A stretch of 10,528 bases of DNA from Salinisphaera sp035690525 (GCF_035690525.1 NZ_DASSKM010000104.1:1-10528); one strand, 5' to 3'. Positions 1 to 8,393 are shown, counted from the stretch's first letter. Notes: generated by a model not told the origin, from the sequence alone. Translations and numbers: made by a program.

Positions 1-595
1 CTGCTGCGGTCTCCAGCATGGGGGTTCTCCTCTCTTTCATTTTGTGGTGAATCAGACGCCTGTTCGACCAGTTTTTAGGCGGAGCACGATCTCGGATACT
101 TAGCGTTCTCTTCCGGGTCGTTGTTTGTTGGCTGCCGGCCCATGGGCCCACCTTTATCTCGCATCAGGCCGGCAAGGAATGTGCCGGCCACTTAAAATAT
201 TGATTTATAGCAACTTTCGCAGGTTACGGTGGGACCATCGCGACCCTATTGCCACGCCCTTTGCCACAGGTGTGGCGGCCTATCGTGCCGGTCTGGACGT
301 TCAACTCAGCGCGTTATTTCGCTCAGGTTTGTAGTCTTATCACAGTAGCGGCCGTTGCGCGTGCGGCCGGTGGTATTCGCATTTTGTCGACAACGGGACT
401 ACGTCAAAAGTATATGTTGCACATACACAAGCCCCGCGCGACATTCGAGGAGCCGTAGGAGATTTGCCAAAAGTTAAGGAACCAGACAAGCGAGTGACGG
501 CGGGTTGCAACGCCTGCTGGACCCCATGTATTGCATCGCCCACAACCGATTTTCCACCGCGGCATATAAAACGAAAACGACTGGAGGAGAAACCG
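1..595. other. Intergenic region without a supported gene
   Basis: I see no convincing gene here. The short open frames have no good ribosome-binding site and no recognisable motifs, and base composition is less GC-rich than in the flanking coding DNA. It holds a few small inverted repeats: a 12-bp palindrome at about 137-148, an 8-bp-arm hairpin at 167-189, and 6-bp arms at 263-276. The final ~130 bases are the leader of the gene starting at 596. A CATATAAA stretch near 563-570 could be a -10 element, but I find no well-spaced -35 partner, so no promoter is called. Confidence 0.6.
167..189. repeat. Inverted repeat, 8-bp arms, 7-nt loop
   Basis: The arms GGCCGGCA (167-174) and TGCCGGCC (182-189) are perfect reverse complements around AGGAATG. 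No T-run follows directly on either strand, so this is not a clear terminator. Its role is unknown. Confidence 0.4.
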
Positions 596-1207
596 ATGTT
601 CACACGAGCAAACGGCACCCTGATCGCCGTCGGCGCTCTCGTCGCCGGCATGGCCGGTAGCGCGCACGCCAGCGTCATCCATACGGACCTCGATCAGACG
701 CTATCCGATACGCCCTATACACTCTCGCTGGGCGCCGATTCGGCATTCGCCCTGCGCTCGGTCGACGACGGGAGTGGCGGCCACGATCTTGCGCTGTCCA
801 CGCGCGGCGGCGGCCAGGTGGCCGGCAGCAGCCTTTTCGGCAGCTACGAGTACATCGACAAGTTCGCCGCCGGCGACGAGATCGGCGATACGACCGCCGA
901 CTTCATCTCCACCTCGCCGGCGGGCACCTATGCCGATATACCGACGGCGAATGACCTGGACACGCCCTATATCGGCCTCAGCTATCTCGTGAACGGTCTC
1001 ACCCACTTTGCCTATATCGGCTTCGTTCAATCGGTCGACGGGTTCAGCCTCGCCGACTACGGCTATGAAACCGAAGCGGGCCAAGCAATAACCGCGGGGG
1101 CGACCGGCACCGCGAACGATGTGCCGGCACCCGGCGGTTTGTTCGGCGCCGTCGCCTTGGCGGGCCTCGCCCTGATCGGATTCAGCCGTTGGCGCATGTC
1201 CGACTGA
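596..1207 (+). CDS. Exported protein with PEP-CTERM-like sorting signal
   Basis: A protein of 203 residues. The start at 596 is chosen over the in-frame upstream ATG at 464 because GGAGGA (583-588) sits 7 nt before it and a signal peptide begins there: a charged start, a hydrophobic stretch at about residues 8-21, and a likely signal peptidase cut after AHA at 23-25. The last 28 residues (176-203) look like a PEP-CTERM signal: VPAPGG, then a hydrophobic helix, then the basic cluster RWR followed by MSD. In known systems this tail is recognised by an exosortase that anchors or releases the protein at the outer surface; no exosortase is in this window. The core has an acidic, Gly/Ser/Thr-rich, low-Lys composition. 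Its YIGLSYLVNGLTHFAYIGF stretch followed by DYGYETEAGQAI resembles a beta-rich core common among PEP-CTERM proteins, judged from memory. Specific function is unknown. The GH51 gene starts 55 nt downstream on the same strand. Confidence 0.82.
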   Translation: MFTRANGTLIAVGALVAGMAGSAHASVIHTDLDQTLSDTPYTLSLGADSAFALRSVDDGSGGHDLALSTRGGGQVAGSSLFGSYEYIDKFAAGDEIGDTTADFISTSPAGTYADIPTANDLDTPYIGLSYLVNGLTHFAYIGFVQSVDGFSLADYGYETEAGQAITAGATGTANDVPAPGGLFGAVALAGLALIGFSRWRMSD

Positions 1208-1220
1208 CTCTCGTCTATTA

Positions 1221-1245
1221 AGCGAGCCCGCTCTTTTTTCTTTTC
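1221..1245 (+). terminator. Possible weak terminator: short GC hairpin plus T-rich run
   Basis: Between the PEP-CTERM gene and the GH51 gene, a very small stem (GAG/CTC around CCCG, near 1225-1234) is followed by TTTTTT-C-TTTT. The stem is too short for a strong intrinsic terminator, so it may only attenuate read-through into the glycosidase gene. Confidence 0.25.
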
Positions 1246-1262
1246 GCGAGCCAGGGGGCCAC

Positions 1263-3938
1263 ATGTCGTATCAGGACAACGATCGATCGCCCGGTGCGGC
1301 GCGATTCACGCGCCGCGATTTTCTCAAGACGACGGGGCTCGGCGTATCCGGCGCCGCGCTCTGGGCCATCGCCGCCCGGACCGGTCTGGCCGGCACGGGC
1401 CAGATGGCCGGGCGTCCGGCCATCGCCGAGACCTGGACGGTTAATGCCGGCCAACCCGGCCCGACCATCCCGTCCACGCTCTATGGCCTGTTCTTCGAGG
1501 ACATCAATTACAGCGGTGTCGGCGGGCTGTATGCCGAGCTGCTGCGAAACCGCGGGTTCAACGAGGACCCGGACCGCCCGGTGCACTGGTCGGCCGTGGC
1601 CGGGCAATCTTCGGCGGCGCGCATCGCGCTCGACCGAAACGTGCCCTTCAACGATGCACACCCAAAGTCGCTACGGCTGGATATCGTCGACGGCGGCGAG
1701 CGGGTCGGGGTCGCCAACGAAGGTTACTGGGGCATCCCGGTGTCGCCCGGTTCCGACGGCGACCGGCGAATAAACGAGTACACGGTGCGCCTGTTCGCCC
1801 GGGCCTCGAACGGCTACCGGGGTGGGCTAAGGCTGACGGTCGAAAGCCTCGACGGCAGCCGTGTCTATGCCTCGGGCCGCATCAATCGTATCGGCAACCG
1901 TTGGCGTGGCTACACCGCCATGATGTCCGTGGACGCCGGCGCGCCCGACACGATGGACGCACGCTTTGTGATCACAGCCGATGACGGCGACGCGGCCGGC
2001 CAGTCGATCTGGTTTGGCTGGGTATCGCTGTTTCCGCCGACCTACAACGACCGCCCGAACGGCAATCGGCCGGATCTCATGGAAAAGCTCGTGGCCATGC
2101 GGCCCGGCATTTTCCGTTTTCCCGGCGGCAATTATCTCGAGGGGCAGACCATCGCGACCCGCTTCGACTGGGAAAAGACCATCGGCCCGCCGTGGCAGCG
2201 CCCCGGTCATCAAAACACGGCTTGGGGCTACTGGTCCGACGACGGCCTCGGCCTGCTGGAGTTCCTCGAAATGACCGAAGACATGAGCACCGTCCCGGTG
2301 CTCGGCGTCTGGGCCGGCTATACCCTCAACGGCACGGTCGTACCCGAATACCAACTCGGCGAATATGTCCAGAGCGCGCTCAACGAGATCGAGTACGTCG
2401 TCGGTTCCACGAACACGACCTGGGGCGCGAAACGCGCTGCCGATGGGCACCCGGAACCGTTTGATCTAAAGTATGTCGAGGTCGGCAACGAGGACTTCTT
2501 CGACGAGTCCGGCAGCTACGACCAGTATCGCTTCCCGATGTTCTACGACGCCATCAAGCGTTATTACCCGGACATCCAGGTGATCGCGACCCAGCCCGTG
2601 ACCACGCGCCAGCCCGATATCGTCGACGATCATTTCTACAGCAACCCACAGTTCTTCGTGAACAACGCGCATCGCTACGACGACCGGGCCGCCGACAAGC
2701 CGAAGGTCTTCGTCGGCGAATACGGCGTGACTACCGAGGGCCAGCCGCCCACCGGCACGCTGTCCGGCGCGGTCGGCGAAGCGGCGTTCATGACCGGCTT
2801 CGAGCGCAACGCCGACACCGTCATCATGTCGGCTTACGCGCCCCTGCTGGCGCGGGTCGGGCACAGCCAGTGGCCGACCAATCTGATCGGCTTCGACGGC
2901 CTGAGCAGTTTCGGCTCGCCCTCCTATTACGTGCAGCGCCTGTTCAGCCGCAACGTCGGCGACGCCGTGCTGCCAATCGACCGCCCCGGGCAGTCCCGGC
3001 GGATCGAGGCCGAAACCGATCGCTGGTATCAGTTGGTCGGCGTCTACGATCGCGACGCCGGCGAGACTCGGCTTTATGTCGACGGCGTGCTCCAAGACCG
3101 CCAACCCTATGCCGACAGCGACGCCTGGCGCGCCGACGGCGACTTCGCAATCGGGCGCGGGCTGTTCGGCGGCAACCCCGTGGACTTCGTGGACGGCGCG
3201 ATCGACGATGTGCGCGTCTACGACCGCGCCCTGGCCGATGATGCGGCCGCCGATCCCGGCACCGACGGCCTCGTGGCCTGGTGGCGCTTCGACGCCGGCA
3301 GCGGCTCGACGGCGGCCGACAGCGCCGACGGGCACACCGGCACGCTTGAAGGCGGTGCCGGCTGGGGCGACGGCCGGGGACCGGCCTCGCTGGCGCTCGA
3401 CGGGTCCGGTCAGTACGTCGAGATCGACGGGCCGGTCATCGACACCTCGCAAAGCTTCTCCGTGGCCGCCTACGTCCGGTTTAACGACGTCGGCGGATAC
3501 CGCACCATCGCCAGCGTAGACGGCAACGCCGTCAGCGCCTTCTTCTTGCAGAAACGTGACGACGGCGGTTTCGCCTTCACGCGACTGCCGGCCGACAGCA
3601 CGGCCGCCAACGCCGATGCCGTGATCGCCTCCTCGCTCAACGCCGACGACCTACAGGTAGTCGCCAGCCGCGATAGCGAGACCGGGCGCATCTACATTAA
3701 GGCGGCCAATGCGGACAGCAAACCGCGCTCGGTGAGCGTGCGCCTCGACGATGTGCACGCCCCGGCGTTCAGCGCCACGGTCACCACGCTCACCGGCGAA
3801 CCCGACGCCCAGAACACGATCGACAACCCGGACAACGTCGCGCCGCGACAGCGCACCACCACGCTGAATCGCGAGTTCGATTACGAGTTCCCGGAGCAAT
3901 CGGTCACCGTGCTGGCGCTGGACGTCGGCAACGGCTGA
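1263..3938 (+). CDS. Tat-exported GH51 alpha-L-arabinofuranosidase with inserted LamG domain
   Basis: A protein of 891 residues. The family (GH51, retaining, (beta/alpha)8 barrel) removes terminal alpha-L-arabinofuranosyl residues from arabinoxylan, arabinan and related glycans. The N-terminus carries a twin-arginine signal (TRRDFLK at 16-22, then a hydrophobic stretch to about residue 44), so the enzyme should be folded before export. The family start IPSTLYGLFFEDINY is at 69-83, followed by a beta-sandwich region at roughly 120-258. Barrel motifs include FRFPGGNYLEG at 284-294. By family pattern the acid/base is E410 in EVGNED and the nucleophile E486 in FVGEYG. The GH51 C-terminal sandwich begins near YYVQRLF (555-561) and resumes at LQVVASRDSETGRIYIKAAN (797-816). 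In between (about 574-792) lies a LamG/concanavalin-like module whose halves are in reversed order. The start is supported by AGGGGG at 1253-1258. The gene follows the PEP-CTERM gene by 55 nt and is convergent with the sigma-54 regulator. The family call is firm; exact substrate is not. Confidence 0.93.
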   Translation: MSYQDNDRSPGAARFTRRDFLKTTGLGVSGAALWAIAARTGLAGTGQMAGRPAIAETWTVNAGQPGPTIPSTLYGLFFEDINYSGVGGLYAELLRNRGFNEDPDRPVHWSAVAGQSSAARIALDRNVPFNDAHPKSLRLDIVDGGERVGVANEGYWGIPVSPGSDGDRRINEYTVRLFARASNGYRGGLRLTVESLDGSRVYASGRINRIGNRWRGYTAMMSVDAGAPDTMDARFVITADDGDAAGQSIWFGWVSLFPPTYNDRPNGNRPDLMEKLVAMRPGIFRFPGGNYLEGQTIATRFDWEKTIGPPWQRPGHQNTAWGYWSDDGLGLLEFLEMTEDMSTVPVLGVWAGYTLNGTVVPEYQLGEYVQSALNEIEYVVGSTNTTWGAKRAADGHPEPFDLKYVEVGNEDFFDESGSYDQYRFPMFYDAIKRYYPDIQVIATQPVTTRQPDIVDDHFYSNPQFFVNNAHRYDDRAADKPKVFVGEYGVTTEGQPPTGTLSGAVGEAAFMTGFERNADTVIMSAYAPLLARVGHSQWPTNLIGFDGLSSFGSPSYYVQRLFSRNVGDAVLPIDRPGQSRRIEAETDRWYQLVGVYDRDAGETRLYVDGVLQDRQPYADSDAWRADGDFAIGRGLFGGNPVDFVDGAIDDVRVYDRALADDAAADPGTDGLVAWWRFDAGSGSTAADSADGHTGTLEGGAGWGDGRGPASLALDGSGQYVEIDGPVIDTSQSFSVAAYVRFNDVGGYRTIASVDGNAVSAFFLQKRDDGGFAFTRLPADSTAANADAVIASSLNADDLQVVASRDSETGRIYIKAANADSKPRSVSVRLDDVHAPAFSATVTTLTGEPDAQNTIDNPDNVAPRQRTTTLNREFDYEFPEQSVTVLALDVGNG
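2982..3647 (+). other. LamG-like module with C-terminal half before N-terminal half
   Basis: This is a domain annotation within the GH51 gene, residues about 574-795. A usual LamG_3-type domain begins with G-L-V-A-W-W-x-F-D, continues through LxFDGxGxYVEI and SFSVxAWV, and ends with WxHLVGVYD, LYVDGVL, a G-x-IDDVRVYNRAL strand. Here the closing motifs come first: WYQLVGVYD at 588-596, LYVDGVL at 604-610, IDDVRVYDRAL at 647-657. The opening motifs follow: GLVAWWRFD at 669-677, LALDGSGQYVEI at 710-721, SFSVAAYV at 731-738, FFLQKRDDGGFAFTR at 760-774. The two parts are complementary and together make about one full domain. In the family the jelly-roll typically binds carbohydrate, and I infer a substrate-binding role. 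Confidence 0.8.
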
Positions 3939-3946
3939 TATCGGCA

Positions 3947-3966
3947 CGCCGGGCGCGCGCCCGGCG
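3947..3966. terminator. 20-bp perfect GC palindrome between convergent genes
   Basis: Positions 3947-3956 (CGCCGGGCGC) and 3957-3966 are exact reverse complements with no spacer, in the 39-nt gap between the stop codons of the GH51 gene and the regulator. An outer pair, CTGATATCGG at 3935-3944 and CCGATCAG at 3974-3981, can extend the stem imperfectly. There is no T-run, so it could be a bidirectional stem-based terminator or simply a transcript-stabilising hairpin. Confidence 0.5.
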
Positions 3967-3977
3967 ATTGCGACCGA

Positions 3978-5852
<1,875 letters not shown>

Positions 5853-5855
5853 GGC

Positions 5856-5889
5856 CTCACCTCCGGCTCGACGATGTCACCGGAGTGAG
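5856..5889 (-). promoter_or_regulatory. Inverted repeat covering the regulator's ribosome-binding site
   Basis: In the regulator's leader (minus strand), CTCACTCCGG (complement of 5880-5889) can pair with CCGGAGGTGAG (complement of 5856-5866) with one bulged base and a 13-nt loop. The second arm contains the whole Shine-Dalgarno GGAGGTGA. A transcript starting upstream of 5889 could therefore sequester its own ribosome-binding site. The pairing is visible in sequence; regulation is inference. Confidence 0.4.
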
Positions 5890-5968
5890 CCTCGCACCAC
5901 ACGACGTTAGTCGGCCGGCGAACACTGCTTCGCGGGCATATCAAGGCATTGGCTACACGATACAATTA

Positions 5969-6012
5969 GCTATCAATCCGGCATGAAAATATTTTCATGC
6001 CGGATTGATAGC
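5969..6012. repeat. 44-bp perfect palindrome
   Basis: The two 22-nt halves, 5969-5990 and 5991-6012, are exact reverse complements with no spacer; the centre is TGAAAATATTTTCA (5984-5997). A 44-bp perfect palindrome is very unlikely by chance. It could form a cruciform or a long hairpin, or be a two-fold protein-binding site. Confidence 0.95.
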
Positions 6013-6036
6013 GCGAGTACGCAAGCGCGTGCTCGC
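6013..6036. repeat. Inverted repeat, 10-bp stem with AAGC tetraloop
   Basis: Arms GCGAGTACGC (6013-6022) and GCGTGCTCGC (6027-6036) pair at 9 of 10 positions, plus a T/G pair (6018/6031) that is a U-G wobble in + strand RNA. It abuts the 44-bp palindrome directly. Confidence 0.85.
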
Positions 6037-6053
6037 CGCGGCAATCGGCCGCG
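6037..6053. repeat. Inverted repeat, 6-bp GC stem with 5-nt loop
   Basis: CGCGGC (6037-6042) and GCCGCG (6048-6053) are exact complements around AATCG. On its own this would be unremarkable in GC-rich DNA; its exact abutment with the preceding hairpin makes it part of the array. Confidence 0.6.
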
Positions 6054-6055
6054 AA

Positions 6056-6104
6056 GCACTTGAAAATCAAGGACGGACATGTGCCGGCCTTGATTTTCAG
6101 GTGC
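6056..6104. repeat. Inverted repeat, 17-bp arms with 15-nt loop
   Basis: Arms 6056-6072 (GCACTTGAAAATCAAGG) and 6088-6104 pair at 16 of 17 positions; the exception, 6060/6100, is T/G and so U-G in + strand RNA. The loop (6073-6087) has a further possible CGG/CCG pairing at 6074-6076 with 6084-6086. Confidence 0.92.
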
Positions 6105-6108
6105 GTTG

Positions 6109-6134
6109 AAAACAGCTGAAATTTCAGCTGTTTT
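6109..6134. repeat. 26-bp perfect palindrome, terminator-like
   Basis: The halves AAAACAGCTGAAA (6109-6121) and TTTCAGCTGTTTT (6122-6134) are exact complements. The A4-stem-T4 form resembles a compact bidirectional intrinsic terminator and could be the 3' end of a small transcript on either strand. It lies only 36 nt before the transporter start, so if it terminates fully the transporter needs a promoter inside or after it. Confidence 0.9.
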
Positions 6135-6170
6135 GGTATCGTTTAACAATAATGCGCCACCGATTCAATC

Positions 6171-7409
6171 ATGTCCGATATCCGCAACCCGGAACGCCCG
6201 GCCCGCGACATCGAGGTGCCGCCGGCGCCCCGCCCCGGCCCGACGGCCGTCGCCGGCGGCGTCAGCCTCGTCCTCCTGATCATCCTGTTCACCGGCTACG
6301 GCCTGACTCTAGGCTTGCTATATATCGTCGCGTTGGGTTTGGGCGTGGCGCTTTATCATGCCCGTTTCGGCTTCACCTCGGCCTTTCGCCAGCTCATGGC
6401 CGTGGGCCAGGGGCAGACCCTGCGGGCGCATATGCTGATGTTGGCCGTGGCCAGTCTGCTATTCGCGCCGTTACTGGCATTCGGCACCACGGCCTTCGGC
6501 GGGCCACTGTCGGGCTATGTTTTCCCGGTGGGGGTCTCGGTAGCCTTCGGCGGCTTCATCTTCTGCATCGGCATGCAGCTCGGCGGCGCCTGTGCCTCGG
6601 GCTCGCTATATACCGTAGGCTCCGGGCAGACCTCGATCCTGATCACGCTGTTCGGCTTCATCGTCGGCTCGGTCTGGGGCGCCCACGATTTCGGCTTCTG
6701 GTTGCAGCCGGCCTTCGTCTGGAAAAAGATCTCGCTGGCCGACACGAGTTGGGGCTACACCGGCGCGGTGATTTTCCAGTTCATCATCTTCGGCATGATC
6801 GTGGCGACTACTTGGCTGCTCGAACGACGTCTGAACCCGCCGCCCAGAAAAGGCCCGCCGAGCGAGCACGGGCTCAAGCGCGTGCTCCGCGGCACTTGGC
6901 CGCTCTGGGCCGGCGCCGTCGCCCTGGCCGTGCTCAACGCGCTCACCCTATGGCTGTCCGGCAAGCCCTGGGGCATCACCAGCGCGTTCGCGCTCTGGGG
7001 CTCGCAGGTCTTGTCGGCGCTGGGCGTGGATGTCGGCAGTTGGTACTACTGGTCGGGGCCGCATGCGGGCGGGCTGCATACGCCGATCCTCGCCGATCGC
7101 GCCAGCGTGATGGACATCGGCATCATCTTCGGCGCCATGGCCGCCTCAGCCTGGGGCGGCGCTTTCCGTATCGCCACCGAGCTGCCGTGGCGGATCGTCA
7201 TCGCGCGCGTCATCGGCGGCGTCCTGATGGGCTACGGCGCGCGTATCGCCTTCGGCTGCAATATCGGCGCCTACTTCGGCGGCATCGCCTCGTTCTCGCT
7301 GCACGGCTGGCTCTGGGGTGTCGTAGGGCTCATCGGCACGATGGTCGGCATCAAACTCCGGTCGCTGTTCGGCATGGGCGTGCCGAAGCTGACCGACAGT
7401 AGTTGCTGA
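6171..7409 (+). CDS. YeeE/YedE family sulfur (thiosulfate-type) transporter
   Basis: A protein of 412 residues and a multi-pass inner-membrane protein with about nine to ten hydrophobic helices. The family moves thiosulfate or related sulfur compounds through a pore lined by conserved cysteines. The two family repeats are visible: CIGMQLGGACASGSLYTVGSGQ at 132-153 and GYGARIAFGCNIGAYFGGI at 354-372, giving candidate pore cysteines C141 and C363 (C132 and C412 also present). The N-terminal ~25 residues are Pro-rich and cytosolic-looking. The start at 6171 has no Shine-Dalgarno upstream, unlike every other gene here; translation may be leaderless or depend on the structured leader. A 416-residue frame from 6152 overlaps it but is Arg-rich and has no family match, so is a shadow. 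It is divergent from the AcoR-like gene; the substrate in this organism is unproven. Confidence 0.9.
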   Translation: MSDIRNPERPARDIEVPPAPRPGPTAVAGGVSLVLLIILFTGYGLTLGLLYIVALGLGVALYHARFGFTSAFRQLMAVGQGQTLRAHMLMLAVASLLFAPLLAFGTTAFGGPLSGYVFPVGVSVAFGGFIFCIGMQLGGACASGSLYTVGSGQTSILITLFGFIVGSVWGAHDFGFWLQPAFVWKKISLADTSWGYTGAVIFQFIIFGMIVATTWLLERRLNPPPRKGPPSEHGLKRVLRGTWPLWAGAVALAVLNALTLWLSGKPWGITSAFALWGSQVLSALGVDVGSWYYWSGPHAGGLHTPILADRASVMDIGIIFGAMAASAWGGAFRIATELPWRIVIARVIGGVLMGYGARIAFGCNIGAYFGGIASFSLHGWLWGVVGLIGTMVGIKLRSLFGMGVPKLTDSSC

Positions 7410-7416
7410 TCCGGCT

Positions 7417-7446
7417 GGCCGAGCGGTTTAAAAGCATTGCTCGGCC
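7417..7446. terminator. Hairpin between convergent genes, possible terminator
   Basis: GGCCGAGC (7417-7424) and GCTCGGCC (7439-7446) are exact complements around a 14-nt AT-rich loop, just after the transporter stop and before the end of the convergent araC-type gene. No T-run follows the stem, so efficient intrinsic termination is uncertain. Confidence 0.45.
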
Positions 7447-7490
7447 GCGCTCGCCGATTCCATAGACGTTGTTGTAATCAAGCCGCTGGG

Positions 7491-8393
7491 CTAGTCGCGC
7501 GTATGGGTCGATACGCCCTGTCTCGATGAGGACACATACATACCCGTGGTTCGGAACTCGGTCGGGCTAATGTCGAAATTCCGGCGAAACACCTTCGAAA
7601 AATAATTGGGGTCGGCGAAGCCGCACTGACGTGCAACCTCGCCAACGCTGAGCGCTTCGGTGGCGAGCAATCGACTGGCCTTTCTCATCCGCTCTTGCAT
7701 GATGAACTCTGCCGGCGGCTGACCTTCGCACGCCGTGAAATGGCGGGTGAAATGCGATCGGCTCATTTCCGCCAGTGCCGCCAGTGCCGTCACCGACATC
7801 GGGCAGTCCAGATGCGCCCGAACATAGTCGAGAACGCGCTGCAATTTTTCGTCCAGACCGGCGCGATCGGGACCTCCGGTTCCCAGTGCATCGTCGTAGA
7901 TCGCCATGAGTGCCCGATACGCCAGCGTCGAGACGCTGCCGCTGGCCTCGTGCGCCGATTCAATAAGATCGAGACTGCAGCGCGCGACGATTTCGATCGT
8001 CTGTGGGCTCGGCCGAAATACCGGTCCGACCACGCGCAACAACATGCGATGCAAACGCAAGGCCTCCTGTCCGGTCATCGACAGCCAGAAGAATTGCCAT
8101 GGGCGCCCCGGCGCAGCCCAGTAGCGGTGATTGTTCGGGATCGTCACGATCATCAGGCTGCCGGGTTCCAACCGATACTCGCGGTGCTCATAGTTGAGAA
8201 ACCCGACGCCGGACATGGTGTATTGCAATACCGTGAACGGCATACGACCCCGCTTTAGTCCGTTCCAGAAATACCCGGCATCGGCGCGCGTCTCACAGCC
8301 TGTACTGGTCGGCATGACATGCAACCGATGACGCCGCCGCGGCAGCGAGACGGTCTTCATCACCGGGGAATGGCCCGCCAAGCGATCGAGCAC
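7491..8393 (-). CDS. AraC-family transcriptional regulator
   Basis: A protein of 300 residues from the GTG start at 8393. This start is chosen because GGAGGG (complement of 8401-8406) lies 7 nt upstream; an in-frame ATG at 8474 would give 327 residues but has no such site, and one at 8360 has none either. The N-terminal half is a cupin-like ligand-binding domain, with YRLEPGSLMIVTIPNNHRYW at about 73-92. The C-terminal AraC/XylS DNA-binding domain has both helix-turn-helix units: MSVTALAALAEMSRSHFTRHF (about 199-219) and LSVGEVARQCGFADPNYFSKVF (about 248-269), closed by ISPTEFR (275-281). It is divergent from the GH4 gene with 143 nt between starts, so it most likely senses a sugar and controls the GH4 and ABC transporter genes. 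I could not identify its operator. Confidence 0.92.
   Translation of the reverse strand: MLDRLAGHSPVMKTVSLPRRRHRLHVMPTSTGCETRADAGYFWNGLKRGRMPFTVLQYTMSGVGFLNYEHREYRLEPGSLMIVTIPNNHRYWAAPGRPWQFFWLSMTGQEALRLHRMLLRVVGPVFRPSPQTIEIVARCSLDLIESAHEASGSVSTLAYRALMAIYDDALGTGGPDRAGLDEKLQRVLDYVRAHLDCPMSVTALAALAEMSRSHFTRHFTACEGQPPAEFIMQERMRKASRLLATEALSVGEVARQCGFADPNYFSKVFRRNFDISPTEFRTTGMYVSSSRQGVSTHTRD

Larger units (their letters stand above)
5969..6134 (+). other. Array of five consecutive inverted repeats; candidate structured RNA or leader
   Basis: Five inverted repeats fill this 166-bp stretch: 5969-6012, 6013-6036, 6037-6053, 6056-6104 and 6109-6134. The first three abut with no spacer; the others are separated by 2 and 4 nt. 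The two imperfect base pairs inside the arms (6018/6031 and 6060/6100) are both T with G on the + strand, so they would be U-G wobbles in a + transcript but A-C mismatches in a - transcript. This favours a + strand RNA: either a small RNA ending at the last hairpin, whose 3' arm ends in TTTT, or the 5' leader of the transporter gene at 6171. Alternative readings are a cluster of regulator operators or a DNA-level hairpin element. No known RNA family is recognised. Confidence 0.55.

Noticed and set aside
125..458. Two short + strand frames (125-334, 249-458)
   Set aside because: They have no ribosome-binding site or recognisable motif and overlap each other in different frames.
478..491. Possible sigma-54 promoter (GG-N10-GC) upstream of the PEP-CTERM gene
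   Set aside because: Only the GG and GC and a weak part of the -24 element match; the -12 TT is absent, so it is likely chance.
464..595. N-terminal extension of the PEP-CTERM protein from the ATG at 464
   Set aside because: It would put 44 residues ahead of a clear signal peptide and ignore the good Shine-Dalgarno before 596.
701..1264. 187-residue antisense frame over the PEP-CTERM gene
   Set aside because: It has no motif and no ribosome-binding site, and the forward frame has both a signal peptide and sorting signal.
2466..3452. 328-residue open frame antisense to the GH51 gene
   Set aside because: It is Val/Ala/Gly/Asp/Arg-rich with no recognisable motifs, and mirrors a firmly identified enzyme; typical of GC-rich coding DNA.
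5969..6134. CRISPR array or insertion-sequence ends
   Set aside because: The units are inverted repeats of different sequence and length, not direct repeats with spacers, and no transposase gene lies between or beside them.
6152..7402. 416-residue open frame on the + strand overlapping the transporter gene
   Set aside because: It is Arg- and Gly-rich, has no family motif, and exists because of high third-position GC in the real frame (6171-7409).
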